Assembly: GCF_020080045.1 (NCBI RefSeq)
Contig: NZ_CP083451.1
Span: 2,777,001-2,841,000 of the forward strand
From: Comamonas odontotermitis
GTDB lineage: Bacteria; Pseudomonadota; Gammaproteobacteria; Burkholderiales; Burkholderiaceae_C
Direction: 5' to 3'
DNA: 64,000 nt
Shown: positions 26,123-36,159 of the stretch, in pieces
Position numbering within the stretch: the first letter of the stretch is position 1
Layout of the letters: each line of letters starts with the position of its first letter
The notes under the pieces: generated by a model
Seen by the model: only the letters and a program-made list of their open reading frames with translations
Told to the model about the DNA's origin: nothing
Database searches by the model: none
Made by a program: the position numbers and the translations under genes

Positions 26123-29100
26123 GTGTTTGTTGATCGATTTGCCGTTATTAGGGCTACCAGAAACAACTCACCTAACAAAATCAAGCTCTTATGTGCGAGC
26201 TTGCTTCTAGCTTCCACACCAGCATTGAGCTGGGCACAGTCCGCAGATTTGGTTGCTAACAATGCGGGGCCGACGACCTCAGCAGCTGGCGCGCAGTTCA
26301 CCTATGTGGTAAAGCTCTCCAACAATGGACTTGGAGGGGCGGACGGTGCAACCTTCATAGACACTCTGCCCACGGGCGCCACTGGAGTAAGTGCCACATG
26401 TACGGCTGCTACCGGCGGAGCCCAATGCCCCAGCGGAGCAAATCTGGTCGCTACCAATACGCAAATCAGCGGCAATATTCCTAATTTTCCGAATCAAGGT
26501 GCAGTGGAAATCACCATTACTGGTAACTATGGCGTGCCCAGCCCCACGTCCGTCTCCAGCACCGTCAACCTCACACCGCCTGCGGGCCTGACGGAGACAC
26601 ATCCAGAAACTAACGCCAGCACAGTCAACACTACGCTGATCACCGATGCAAAGCTGATTGTCAACAAGACACAGTCTACGGTGGGTGGGACGACCATCTA
26701 CACTATCACGCTCAAAAATGAAGGAAATGCGGCAGCGGACGGTGCAATATTTCGTGATTACCTGGGAACCTCAGTAACCGGTACCAACGCCGGTTATCGT
26801 GCTAGTGTTGACATTAACTATGAGTCGTGCAGCGCAACTGGCGGCGCTCAGTGTCCAGCCGCTGGGGCCTTTACTAGTTTTACTGGGGCTACCAACAATT
26901 ACCAGCGTAGTTTGTTCAACACTTCCGTACCTAAGTTGCCATCGGGCAGCAGCGTCACCGTTGTCTATAGCGCCTCCATCACACCTAGTGCGCAATGTGG
27001 CTTGACGACGGCGAACCTTAGCAATGTTGCAACAATCACGCCGCCCAATGGTATTACTAATCAGTTTGGCACTGCATCTTCTACTGCAAACGTTTCCGTG
27101 CCCGGCACTGACGCCTGCCCACCCACTCCTGCGTGGAACTATGACTTGACCAAGACTCAGGCCAAGGTTTTACCCGATGGAACGATCATCCCCATTGGTT
27201 TGGGCACCAGCTACGCCTACACCTACGGCGATACCATTCGCTACACTGTTACCGTTGTCAACAATGGTTTGGTGGCTGCAGATGGCGCTAAGCTGCGTGA
27301 TTGGACTAATTCAGTTAGTGGCAGCGCCCAATATGCCAATCTGAAAGCGCACTATGTACCATCCTGCATAGCTGAAAACGGTGCGGAATGTCCGCTAGAT
27401 AGCAGTTTTCCCACCGTCGATCGCGGGGGAGCTACTAGCGGAAGCAGTGGAAACGTCCTAAACGATGGTGATCTGTTCAATGTTGCAATCCCCAAATTTC
27501 CGGTAGGTGGCAAGATCACTGTTGTTTACGATGCGGTATTGACTCCTAGCGCATTCTGCGGATTGGCTGCGAGTACTTTCCGCAACTCCGCGAGCATCCA
27601 AGCGCCGCCCGGTAGTACCGGCTTTACGGGTAAAGAAACCGGCTACGTAAATATGTCCGTACCCGCGACCTCTGCTTGCCCGGATATCCGGGTGACCAAA
27701 ACCCAAAGTACGGCCTCTCCGCAGCCAGGCGTACCCTTCACGTATGAAGTGGTCATCACCAATCCTGGGCCAGATGCAGTAGATGGCGCTCAGTGGCATG
27801 ACTATATGCACACCTCCGGGTTCGCGCAAAACTTGAAGGCCAAGATCGCATATGACGGGTGCGTCGCTGAAGGCGGTGCTCAATGTCCTGCAGATAGCCA
27901 GTTTGCAGCATGGGATTCTCAGTCACTGTCTTCCTTCAACTATTTGGTCAAATCCGGAACCACCATTCCCAAGCTTCCTGTGCAGGGAAAGATCATCTTG
28001 CGCTACCGGGTAACGCTGGAGGAGCTGAGTGCCGCTAGTTGCTCCAGCGCTAGCGGAACGATCACTAACTTCACCCAAGTCACACCGCCCAATGGGAGGT
28101 TGGGCAAATCGGCCTCTGTATCCATGCCGATCATCTGCGCAGACGTAGGTATCACTAAGACTGTAACCCCTATCTTTGTGAAGGCAGGCGAGCCTATGAC
28201 CTACACGGTGGTGGTATCCAACGCTGGCCTGGGTGCAGCGCCCAATGTGTTGTTCTCCGACCCGCTGCCCAGTATTTTTGAGTACGAAAGTGCCGCATGC
28301 GAAATGATCAAGGAGTCGGCCCCTCCTTTACCTCATCCTCGTACCGAATGCGGCGCGAGCGTTGATTACGACTCGGCAACCCGCACACTGAGCAGCACCA
28401 TCAAATCGATTGGGCAATTAGGTGAGATCAAGTTCACCATTAAGGGTAAAGCCGGGGTGATACCTGGCACCTACAAGAATGAAGCCCTGGCAACTTTACC
28501 TCCTGGCTTGTTCGATCCAATCATGGCGACTAACAAGACCGATGTGAACGTCCAGATTGCCAACACCCAATCGGCCATCACGGTCAAAAAGCTGGTGACA
28601 GGTCTTGAAGCAGCGGGACTGCCAGCGCCGATGACTTTTACGGGCAATGTGACCTGTGGTGTGCAACCTTCGCAGTCTTGGTCCATCATGGTGCCAGCGG
28701 GGGCGAGCAGCGGTACCAGCGCGCCACTGACGTTCTACGATACCGAGGCCTGCACGGTCACAGAAGACACCCCTCCTCTAGCCCCTCCTGGTTACGAGTG
28801 GGTGGGGTCGCCTACTATCGTCAACTCCACAGATCCATTGGGTCCTCAAACGCCCCGCGAGGTTCCCGTGACCAACACTCTTAATAGGCAGACCGCAAGC
28901 CTCGCACTCACCAAGGTGGTGACCGGCACAGCCGCAGCAGTGGCCAAGGTCAACGGCAGCTTTGAGTTCGCTCTCAACTGCGGGACCGATGGTAGCTTTT
29001 CTACAAGCGTGGTAATAGCCAACGGAGCCAGCAACAGCAACACGATCAGTGGCATCCCCACCGGTGCAACTTGCGTGGTCAGTGAAACGAAGAAAGCAGA

Positions 29101-29986
29101 TGCCCCTGCTGGATACCAATGGTTGGCACCCGTCTTCGAGACGAATCCTGTTGTCATTCCTGGCGTGGGTGGTACGGTTACGTTCAAAGCTACCAACCCC
29201 CTTGAGCGCAACGTGGCGGGCTTGACCATCACCAAGCGCATCACTGGACCAGATGCGGGAATCAAGGCCGTCAATGGCAGCTTCGCGTTTGCTGTCAACT
29301 GCGGTGCTGACGGCGTGTTCAATACCACGGTAGCGATTATCAATGGTGCAAGTGGCAGTGTAACCATCAGCGGTTTACCTGCTGGAGCTACCTGCCAGGT
29401 CAGCGAAACCAGTAAGGCCACTGCACCCACAGGCTATGAGTGGGATGCCCCTGTTATCAGCCCTGACTCCATAGTGATTCCTAGTGCTGGCGGCTCAGTA
29501 ACCGTAGGAGCCAACAACCCGCTCAAGCGACAGGCCGCAAGCCTGACGTTGACAAAGCTGATCTCTGGCCCGGACGCAGTGGTACAGAAGACAAGCGGTA
29601 AGTTTGCCTTCGCCATTGACTGCGGTGTTGATGGCAAATTCGACACGGAGGTTGAGATCGCCAATGGTGCGAGCAACAGCGTAACGATGGACAATCTGCC
29701 GTCTGGCGCTAGCTGCCAGATCAGCGAGACCTTGGCCGCTAACAGCCCTTCCGGCTATACCTGGGACAAGCCGGTGTATGAAACGAACCCGGTGCTGGTT
29801 CCAGCAAAGGGCGCAATGGCAACCTTCAAGGTCACCAATGTGCTCAAATCGGGAACTCCCACCACGATTGAGCCGGTGCCAGCGCTGGGCGGCCCGCTCT
29901 TGAGTGCGCTGGTCACTTTAATGTCTATGTTGGGAGTCTGGCTTACCCACAAAAGACTGACTTCTACGGCAGATGCGTCGCGGTAA
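26123..29986 (+). CDS. Very large IPTL-CTERM-type protein with DUF11 and DUF5979 repeats
   Basis: A GTG start at 26123 is preferred because GGAGG precedes it and a signal peptide follows (LLCASLLLASTPALSWAQS). The 1287 residues hold about five DUF11-like modules (residues about 45-850; (T)YVVKLSNNG, ADGA-F-DYL patterns) and then four DUF5979-like modules (about 850-1250), three of which share the pattern SLTLTK-ISGP, GSFAFA-NCG, and ATC-VSET. The tail is PVPALGGPLLSALVTLMSM followed by HKR. It should be exported and anchored, forming a long extended rod. The AT-rich 26.0 kb region in front of it probably holds its promoter. Confidence 0.88.
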   Translation: MFVDRFAVIRATRNNSPNKIKLLCASLLLASTPALSWAQSADLVANNAGPTTSAAGAQFTYVVKLSNNGLGGADGATFIDTLPTGATGVSATCTAATGGAQCPSGANLVATNTQISGNIPNFPNQGAVEITITGNYGVPSPTSVSSTVNLTPPAGLTETHPETNASTVNTTLITDAKLIVNKTQSTVGGTTIYTITLKNEGNAAADGAIFRDYLGTSVTGTNAGYRASVDINYESCSATGGAQCPAAGAFTSFTGATNNYQRSLFNTSVPKLPSGSSVTVVYSASITPSAQCGLTTANLSNVATITPPNGITNQFGTASSTANVSVPGTDACPPTPAWNYDLTKTQAKVLPDGTIIPIGLGTSYAYTYGDTIRYTVTVVNNGLVAADGAKLRDWTNSVSGSAQYANLKAHYVPSCIAENGAECPLDSSFPTVDRGGATSGSSGNVLNDGDLFNVAIPKFPVGGKITVVYDAVLTPSAFCGLAASTFRNSASIQAPPGSTGFTGKETGYVNMSVPATSACPDIRVTKTQSTASPQPGVPFTYEVVITNPGPDAVDGAQWHDYMHTSGFAQNLKAKIAYDGCVAEGGAQCPADSQFAAWDSQSLSSFNYLVKSGTTIPKLPVQGKIILRYRVTLEELSAASCSSASGTITNFTQVTPPNGRLGKSASVSMPIICADVGITKTVTPIFVKAGEPMTYTVVVSNAGLGAAPNVLFSDPLPSIFEYESAACEMIKESAPPLPHPRTECGASVDYDSATRTLSSTIKSIGQLGEIKFTIKGKAGVIPGTYKNEALATLPPGLFDPIMATNKTDVNVQIANTQSAITVKKLVTGLEAAGLPAPMTFTGNVTCGVQPSQSWSIMVPAGASSGTSAPLTFYDTEACTVTEDTPPLAPPGYEWVGSPTIVNSTDPLGPQTPREVPVTNTLNRQTASLALTKVVTGTAAAVAKVNGSFEFALNCGTDGSFSTSVVIANGASNSNTISGIPTGATCVVSETKKADAPAGYQWLAPVFETNPVVIPGVGGTVTFKATNPLERNVAGLTITKRITGPDAGIKAVNGSFAFAVNCGADGVFNTTVAIINGASGSVTISGLPAGATCQVSETSKATAPTGYEWDAPVISPDSIVIPSAGGSVTVGANNPLKRQAASLTLTKLISGPDAVVQKTSGKFAFAIDCGVDGKFDTEVEIANGASNSVTMDNLPSGASCQISETLAANSPSGYTWDKPVYETNPVLVPAKGAMATFKVTNVLKSGTPTTIEPVPALGGPLLSALVTLMSMLGVWLTHKRLTSTADASR

Positions 29987-30046
29987 AGCGGATTCTCGAG
30001 TAAGGTCTGAATCGCCCCGGGATTCGCGGAGGCTGTTTGGTTTAAG

Positions 30047-30898
30047 TCAGGCCACCACCTCGGTGTTATGGCTGGCGAGTTGCCGGTAGTAGTTTGCCTC
30101 GGCTTCTGCTGGCGGGATATACCCGATGGGTTCGAGCAGGCGATGGTGGTTGAATCACGACACCCATTCGAGCGTTGCGAACTCCACGGTCTCCTTGGTT
30201 TTCCAGGGTGCTCGGCGATGAATGAGTTCGGCCTTGTAGAGTCCGTTTATGGTCTCGGCCAAGGCGTTGTCATAGCTGTCGCCCTTGCTTCCCACTGACG
30301 GTTCGATGCCCGCTTCTGCCAGTCGTTCGGTGTAGCGAATGCTGACGTACTGCGAGCCCCTGTCGGAGTGACAGACCAGGCTTCCATCGCGTTCAGGCTG
30401 CCGGGCGTAGAGAGCTTGCTCCAGCGCATCAAGTACGAAGTCCGTTCGCATTGAGCTGCTCACCCGCCAGCCGACGATGCGCCTGGCAAACACATCGATG
30501 ACGAAGGCCACGTACAGCCAGCCCTGCCAGGTCGAGACGTACGTGAAGTCGCTGACCCACAACTGGTTGGGCCGCTCGGCACGGAACTGCCGGTTCACCC
30601 GGTCCAACGGGCATGGCGCCTTCGCATCGCCGACCGTGGTGCGCACGACCTTGCCGCGCATCACGCCACGCAGTCCGAGCCTGCGCATCAATCGCTCGAC
30701 CGTACAGCGGGCCACGACAACACCTTCGCGTGCCAGTTGCCGCCACACCTTGTCGGCGCCGTAGACCTGCATGTTGGCCTGCCAGACACGTTCAATCTGT
30801 GGCATCAGCATCTCGTCGCGATGAGCCCGGGCACAGCGCTTGTGGGGCTCGCGCAGCAGCGCCGCATGCCTTCGATATGCCGACGGGGCGACCTGCAA
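30047..30898 (-). pseudogene. IS3 transposase OrfB with a premature stop
   Basis: The product carries the DDE core (WVSDFTYVSTW, VIDVFARRIVGW, VCHSDRGSQY, SYDNALAETINGLYK). After EWVS the frame meets TGA at 30155-30157, where the family has Trp, and then continues in the same frame with FNHHRLLEPIGYIPPAEAEA to a second stop at 30047. A single G-to-A change therefore truncates it by about 36 residues. It would normally be made as an OrfAB fusion by frameshifting from orfA. Confidence 0.85.
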
Positions 30899-30954
30899 GA
30901 CCTTGCAGAGCGGCTCGACCCCGAAGGCATCGCGATGTTTGTCGATGAAGTCCT

Positions 30955-31278
30955 TCAGGACTTGAGCCGGCGGCCCGTCTCCGCCTGCGCGAAAAACGCG
31001 CTGGCCAGCTTCAATATCTCATTGGCCCGGCGCAGTTCCTTGACCTTTCGCTCCAGTTCCTTCATCCGCTGGGCCTCACTGGTCGTGACGCCTTCGCGCA
31101 CGCCGGTGTCGACTTCGGCACACTTGACCCATTCGTTCAAGGTCTGCGGCACACATCCAATCTTCGGTGCGATGGACTCGATGGCCGCCCACAGCGACGG
31201 GTACTCCCCTCGGTGCTCCTGCACCATCCTCACCGCACGCTCACGCTCCTCGGGTGAGAACTTGTTCGACTTGCTCAT
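30955..31278 (-). CDS. IS3 OrfA
   Basis: A 107-residue helix-turn-helix protein ([37 protein letters not shown]) with a C-terminal leucine-zipper-like coil ([20 protein letters not shown]). It is the DNA-binding partner of the OrfB encoded downstream. The frame is intact. Confidence 0.93.
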   Translation of the reverse strand: MSKSNKFSPEERERAVRMVQEHRGEYPSLWAAIESIAPKIGCVPQTLNEWVKCAEVDTGVREGVTTSEAQRMKELERKVKELRRANEILKLASAFFAQAETGRRLKS

Positions 31279-31326
31279 GACTCAATCCTCTCAGAGTGTT
31301 GAGCCTCCTCAAAACCCGGGGCGATT

Positions 31327-31614
31327 CATTCCGATCAAGGGAGCCAATACGGCAGTGATGACTTCAAGCGATTTTGCAAAACCCATGGACTGCTACCGAG
31401 CATGAGCCGCAGAGGGAACTGCTGGGACAATGCGGTCATGGAATCGTTCTTTAGCAGCCTGAAAAAAGAGCGTATCCGCAAACGTATCTACAAGACCCGG
31501 GAGATGGCTCGGGCCGATGTCTTTGACTACATCGAAGTGTTCTACAACCGGTCGCGTCGCCACAGCCACCTGGGCGGAGTCAGCCCCGAGGCGTTTGAGC
31601 GCGCCCGGGAGTGA
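31327..31614 (+). pseudogene. Second IS3-family OrfB remnant
   Basis: The forward frame starting at the edge of the IS3 element reads HSDQGSQYGSDDFKRFC, SRRGNCWDNAVMESFFSSLK and YNRSRRHSHLGGVSPEAFE: the C-terminal third of a different IS3-family transposase, with the catalytic Glu. Everything upstream is lost. Confidence 0.85.
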
Positions 31615-31707
31615 GGCTGGGGTTTGTCTACTAGAGCGGGGGCAGTCCACGCCAGAGACTCGCATGCCACATCTATGCCGATATACCGAAATCGCGGGCA
31701 TGAAGAA

Positions 31708-31735
31708 AAAGCCCGCCGGGCTATGGGCGGGCTTT
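31708..31735 (-). terminator. Rho-independent terminator
   Basis: A perfect 10-base stem AAAGCCCGCC with GGCGGGCTTT and an 8-base loop is followed leftward by TTTTTC. It lies 16 bases past the stop of the leftward IPTL-CTERM gene at 31752. Confidence 0.9.
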
Positions 31736-31751
31736 ACATATCGAGAGCCAA

Positions 31752-33974
31752 TTAGCTGGTACGTCTTAGGCTTCGCGCGAGCCCGAACATCCCGAGTAGC
31801 GATGACAGAGCGATCAGGCCCCATTCGCCGAGTGTTGGCACGGGAGTGGCAGCAGGAGCAGGCGACGCAGTGACTGATACAGATTGGCTCACAGGAGTTG
31901 CTGCAGTGAAGTAGTCATTGCCGAGCTGATTTGCCTCAATGATGCAGGAGCCAGTGGCTAAGACTCGCACAGCACTTCCTGCCACCGTACATATGTCAGG
32001 AGTGAGGCTTGTATAAGTAACTGCTAAGCCAGAAGTGGCAGTGGCCACGGGAGCCAAATTAAATGAGCTTCCAGTGACTACGCTTTGCGCGGTTTGAGCC
32101 GGAAAGCTAATGGTTTGTGCACTTTGCACTGTCACGTTCTGGGAAACCTGGGGTGCGGCATTGAATGCTACGGCGCCCACCGTGCCTCCAGACTGATTGG
32201 CTGCGATCGTGCAGAGACCTCCAGCTACTGGGGTTACGGTGGTACCCGACACTGTGCAGACGGAAGGGGAAAGACTAGAATAAGTTACGGGTAATGTCGA
32301 GCTTGCAGTAGCAAGAGGATTGATGCTGAATGTTCCACTTGCCACGTTCCGTGGCGTAGTTTGTACTGGGAAGGTGATGCTCTGATCTGGCGGCGCATCG
32401 ATTTGCATGCTTTGCCGCACGGGAGTTGCTGCGTTGACGTTATAGGTAGTTCCGCCGATCACTTGCGTTCCCGCGACTGCATTTGCCTCAATCGTACACA
32501 AACCAGAAATTGCTGGGGTGACTAGAGTTACTACACCGGTCGATGCGTTTACGGTGCAGACAGATGCTGTCAAGCTACTATACGTGACCGGTAGACCAGC
32601 ACTGCTGCTGGTAGGTGGAGCAGTTGTCCAGGTTACAGTGGCGCCGTTCATTGCTGAATAGACGGCTGGATCTGGTTGAACAAAGTTGATGACTTGAGTC
32701 GTGGGATCAAGCTCCTTCAGGCGCGCAATGCCATTGCGCGCCATGCCAGCCACGCTGGTAAACGCGCCACCTAAATAGACCGTCCCATCACTATTGGGCA
32801 GCACGGCCCATACTGGTAAATTGGTGCCATTGGACGTATCGAAATCCGCGTCCACAGTCCCATCGGCATTGAAGCGGGCAATGCCGTATCGCACAACGTC
32901 CGTGCCGACAGTAGCATCGGTCGCAACATCACGCTGACCCACTACGGTGAAGCGGCCGCCAGCGAGAATCTTCTCCTCACTCCCTACCGTTTGCAGTGCA
33001 ATAGAGTAGCCCCAATCATTGATGAATGGATTGAAGGCGGTATCGGGTGTTCCATTGGCGTTCAGCCGCACCACGCCGCGATGCCACTCGTCGGCAAATT
33101 TAAGTGGTCCCCCGTTGACCACAATTTTGTTGTCCGCCTGGATTGCGATTTGGTACACGGGGAACAATCCACCAGAAGAACCATTAGGGGCCGATGGTGC
33201 GTTTGCATTTGGCACAAAGGTTGTATCCAGCGTGCCATCGGCGTTCAAGCGCGCTACTCCGCGAATGGTGGTGCCTTGCACCTGCGTGAACGATCCGGCA
33301 ATCACGACCTTGCCATCAGCTTGCAGCTTTACATCCTCAACGCCGTCGTTCGCCCCAGGCCCTACATTGAAACTTGTGTCTAATGTGCCATTGGCGTTTA
33401 GACGGGCAATACGGTTGATAGGGGTACCGTCGATGGCGTTGAAATAGCCTACGATGACAATCTTGCCATCTGGCTGCACAGCGATACTGCGCACGTTGCC
33501 ATTGGCCTTGACTTTCCCTGCCGGCGCATTTTGAAAGCTTGGGTCCAGCGTGCCATCAGCATTTAGACGAACAATTCCCCAAAAGGGAGTCCAGGTCGAA
33601 GCCCCTGTCGGGATAACGGCGGTAAAAGCGCCGCCGATCAAGATCTTCCCATCAGCCTGCACCGCGATAGTTTTTACAAATAAATTGGTGGCCACCTTGA
33701 GAGAGGTATCCAGCGAGTCATCTGTATTGAATCGCGCCAACCCCTGATAGCCCGCCTGACCTTGTACTGTTGTGAAGGCTCCGCCCACAACCACTCGGCC
33801 CGAGTTATCCTTGACCATTGCGTAGGTTTCAAGATTGGTGCCACCTGCAGAAGCAAAATTATCCGGAGTGTAAACAGCACCATATGCTATGCCTAGCGAG
33901 CACGCCATGGCGGTCGCTGCCAAATTCTTAAGGACAGTTTTGGTTTGGCGTACGTGCGTCAAACAAGCATGCAT
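31752..33974 (-). CDS. IPTL-CTERM protein with delta-60 repeats and Ig-like modules
   Basis: The ATG at 33974, with GGAG upstream, opens a signal peptide (LKNLAATAMACSLGIAYG). About residues 35-420 are seven or so repeats of the delta-60 type, with the recurring pattern IAVQADGKI(L/V)I-G-F and ARLNADGTLD-SF-. Three Ig-like modules follow (about 425-690; QTISFPAQT, VTYTSLTPDICTV). The tail is ATPVPTLGEWGLIALSSLLG, then RSLRRTS, the closest match in this window to the canonical IPTLxxWG motif. It should be exported and processed by an exosortase. Confidence 0.9.
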   Translation of the reverse strand: MHACLTHVRQTKTVLKNLAATAMACSLGIAYGAVYTPDNFASAGGTNLETYAMVKDNSGRVVVGGAFTTVQGQAGYQGLARFNTDDSLDTSLKVATNLFVKTIAVQADGKILIGGAFTAVIPTGASTWTPFWGIVRLNADGTLDPSFQNAPAGKVKANGNVRSIAVQPDGKIVIVGYFNAIDGTPINRIARLNANGTLDTSFNVGPGANDGVEDVKLQADGKVVIAGSFTQVQGTTIRGVARLNADGTLDTTFVPNANAPSAPNGSSGGLFPVYQIAIQADNKIVVNGGPLKFADEWHRGVVRLNANGTPDTAFNPFINDWGYSIALQTVGSEEKILAGGRFTVVGQRDVATDATVGTDVVRYGIARFNADGTVDADFDTSNGTNLPVWAVLPNSDGTVYLGGAFTSVAGMARNGIARLKELDPTTQVINFVQPDPAVYSAMNGATVTWTTAPPTSSSAGLPVTYSSLTASVCTVNASTGVVTLVTPAISGLCTIEANAVAGTQVIGGTTYNVNAATPVRQSMQIDAPPDQSITFPVQTTPRNVASGTFSINPLATASSTLPVTYSSLSPSVCTVSGTTVTPVAGGLCTIAANQSGGTVGAVAFNAAPQVSQNVTVQSAQTISFPAQTAQSVVTGSSFNLAPVATATSGLAVTYTSLTPDICTVAGSAVRVLATGSCIIEANQLGNDYFTAATPVSQSVSVTASPAPAATPVPTLGEWGLIALSSLLGMFGLARSLRRTS

Positions 33975-34519
33975 AGAATTACTCCAATTTGTAGGGATGA
34001 GACTTTTCCAAAGAAATTATGTTCAATCTTGGCTTTATGTGAATTTGCTTTATGTATATTTATTTTGGTTTTTTACCGTGATAAAAAGAGAACTTATGAA
34101 GATATATCATTACTAAAAACTAATTAAATGATTGCAATGATAGAATTAGCCAAGAGTGCACTAGGTTTTTCAATTGACGCAACTACATTTGCGATAGGTC
34201 GGCTCCGCGGGAGGCGCTTGCAGCGAGAAGTTCCAAAGTTGATGGGATGCATAATGTGGCCAGGGGCGCTTCCGGAAGCCACCGAGAAATATCTGGGAAC
34301 CTACCTACTTGCTCGAGTTAAATATCTCGCTTCTCCAGCCAGTAAGTTTTGGGTCCGTACGCCTCATTGCCTGCATCCAGGATGATGTAAAGTGCGTATC
34401 GGTTCTCTTCGGTATCTGGATGCCAGAGGCCCGTCTGAATCGATTGAGGCAAGAGATGCGCCTCTGACCGTACGATCTATGAGACGCAGATTTCCTGGAG
34501 CTGTTTTATTGCAGGTTGA
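33975..34519. other. AT-rich region without a supported gene
   Basis: The first 150 bases are AT-rich and probably hold the promoter of the leftward gene at 33974. An 85-codon frame at 34128-34385 has no recognisable domain and a composition change in its middle, so I do not call it. The rest looks like decayed mobile DNA up to the IS481 end. Confidence 0.4.
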
Positions 34520-35470
34520 CTAGGTGTTCAGTCCCGGCATTTGATGGATCGGATCTATCCTGAACCGTTCAGGTTCGGATGTCCACTGTTTGCAGATGAA
34601 TTCGTAGGGTGTCAGGCCTTTGAGGGTCTTGAGCCTGCGGCCGAAGTTGTATGCATCGATGAAGTTGGCGAGGTGCTGCCGCAACTGCGCGTGATCGTCA
34701 TAGTGGAAGCGCTTGACGGTGGCTTCCTTGATGGTCCGGTTCATTCGCTCGACCTGCCCATTGGTCCACGGATGCTTGACCTTTGTGAGGCGATGTTCGA
34801 TACCGTGTTCCTCGCAGACTCGACCAAAGATGTGCTGGAAGGCGTACCGGTCTGAACTGCGGTTGGCAAACTGAATGCCGTTATCGGTGAGCACCGTATG
34901 GAGGGTGTACGGCACCGCTGCGATCACATTGCGCAAGAACTGCGCCGCAGTCATCTTGTCAGCCGAGGGATGGAGTTCGGTGAGTGCGAACTTGGACGTC
35001 CTGTCGATGGCCACGAAGAGATAGAGCTTGCCCTCGGCTGTTTGCACTTCAGCAATGTCGATATGGAAATAGCCAATGGGGTAGCTCTTGAACCGCTTCT
35101 TGGCTGGCTTATCGCCCTGCACCTCGGGCAGCCGCGAGATACCGTGCCGCTGCAAGCAGCGGTGCAGAGACGAGCGCGTCAGATGCGGGATAGTCGGCTG
35201 CAGCGCGTAGAGACAGTCGTCCAGCGGCAGCATGGTATGCCTGCGATAGGCGACGATCGCTGCCTCATCCTCAACGGACAAAACGGTGGAGCGCGGCTGC
35301 CTGGGCCCTGTCGGCAGATCGGTGACCGAAGGCCGATTCTTCCACTTCGCCACCGTCTTCTGATTGATGCCATAGCGTGCAGAAAGCGCTCTCAGGCTCT
35401 CTTGACTATGTTGTATCGCTCGACTAATCGCCTCTGTCATTGTGGCGCTGCCGTGCAAAACCTGGCCCAT
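34520..35470 (-). CDS. IS481-family transposase
   Basis: The ATG at 35470 has GGAGG immediately upstream. The 316 residues comprise an N-terminal helix-turn-helix (SLRALSARYGINQKTVAKWK) and a DDE integrase core: FHIDIAEVQ (Asp), HTVLTDNGIQFA (Asp) and NGQVERMNRTIKEATVKRF (Glu), ending with a TPYEFICKQW segment, as in IS481 transposases. The frame looks intact and the element may be active. Confidence 0.93.
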   Translation of the reverse strand: MGQVLHGSATMTEAISRAIQHSQESLRALSARYGINQKTVAKWKNRPSVTDLPTGPRQPRSTVLSVEDEAAIVAYRRHTMLPLDDCLYALQPTIPHLTRSSLHRCLQRHGISRLPEVQGDKPAKKRFKSYPIGYFHIDIAEVQTAEGKLYLFVAIDRTSKFALTELHPSADKMTAAQFLRNVIAAVPYTLHTVLTDNGIQFANRSSDRYAFQHIFGRVCEEHGIEHRLTKVKHPWTNGQVERMNRTIKEATVKRFHYDDHAQLRQHLANFIDAYNFGRRLKTLKGLTPYEFICKQWTSEPERFRIDPIHQMPGLNT

Positions 35471-35531
35471 AGTGCCTCCTTCCATTCATGAGAAAAGATT
35501 GCACAATCAAAATCTGGGACCATACACCTAG
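34520..35531 (-). mobile_element. IS481-family insertion sequence
   Basis: Imperfect inverted repeats of about 26 bases are present at 34520-34545 and 35506-35531 (CTAGGTGT...GTCCC...TTTGAT). The transposase stop codon lies in the left repeat. The unit is about 1.01 kb with a single gene. No target duplication was found. Confidence 0.8.
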
Positions 35532-35689
35532 AGGCGAAAACCACGATACGACCCATGGGCACGTGATGAGGGGAAGCACAAAAGCCGTCAGTTACGGCGG
35601 CCAAGTGCGGGACAGATCTGTCGAGGATGAGCGAACGAATGTTTGCAGCGATAAGGGGTCTACCCAAATGACTACCAGTCGCGACGTAG

Positions 35690-35807
35690 TGCTCACGTCC
35701 ACGCTGTGAAGCTGGAACACGCTCTTGGCAATGTCTAGCCCAATGACCTGAAGGCCTCCCATCTGGCCGATGATTTGCCCCGCAATTTGTGCAGTATGAC
35801 GATGCAT
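35690..35807 (-). pseudogene. IS110-family transposase, N-terminal fragment
   Basis: The frame reads MGGLQVIGLDIAKSVFQLHS, the start of an IS110-type transposase including the first catalytic Asp of its RuvC-like domain, and then leaves the family sequence. It is too short to function. It may be a relic of the same or a different IS110 element as those at 17.7 and 24.9 kb. Confidence 0.75.
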
Positions 35808-36159
35808 GATGAATCCTCGCTGGTATTGTGAAGACCTTGGTCTATCACGTAATGGGCGTAATTTGATGCCGTATCAGTCGAGGATTCAGCTCGCCTAATG
35901 GACGAGCCACACTCCCACAACGGTCACGCGGTTCATCTCTGCACTCCAGCGGCGTTTGTGCTGCCCGTAAGCAGGGAGGAGGTATCCATTACATCTCCGG
36001 TTTCATTTTCCACCTTAACAAGGTGTCTTTGAAACCGGCAGCAGCCCAGTCTTAGGTTTTCTATTCCATGATTGGCCTAAGGCAGCCCCTATTGCGGGAC
36101 TTAATGAACTACGAAATACTTGTTACAAGTATTGATCAATCAGCCTTGATAGCTATCCC
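35808..36159. other. Intergenic region with a long hairpin
   Basis: Next to the IS110 fragment, this stretch holds a two-part stem at 35997-36038 (CCGGTTTCA with TTGAAACCGG, inner CACCTT with AAGGTG). It has no strong T-run, so a structured RNA or regulatory element is as likely as a terminator. No gene was seen. Confidence 0.45.

Larger units (their letters stand above)
30008..31328 (-). mobile_element. IS3-family insertion sequence
   Basis: Imperfect 27-base inverted repeats at 30008-30034 and 31302-31328 (TGAATCGCCCCGGG outer part, GGAGGCT inner part) bracket orfA and orfB on the minus strand. The element measures about 1.32 kb. On the right it interrupts another IS3 transposase exactly at its HSDQGS motif. 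The left flank is not the other half of that gene, and no target duplication is evident, so a deletion followed insertion. Confidence 0.9.

Noticed and set aside
34128..34385. 85-codon forward frame
   Set aside because: No domain or convincing ribosome site, composition changes in the middle, and it lies in decayed DNA.
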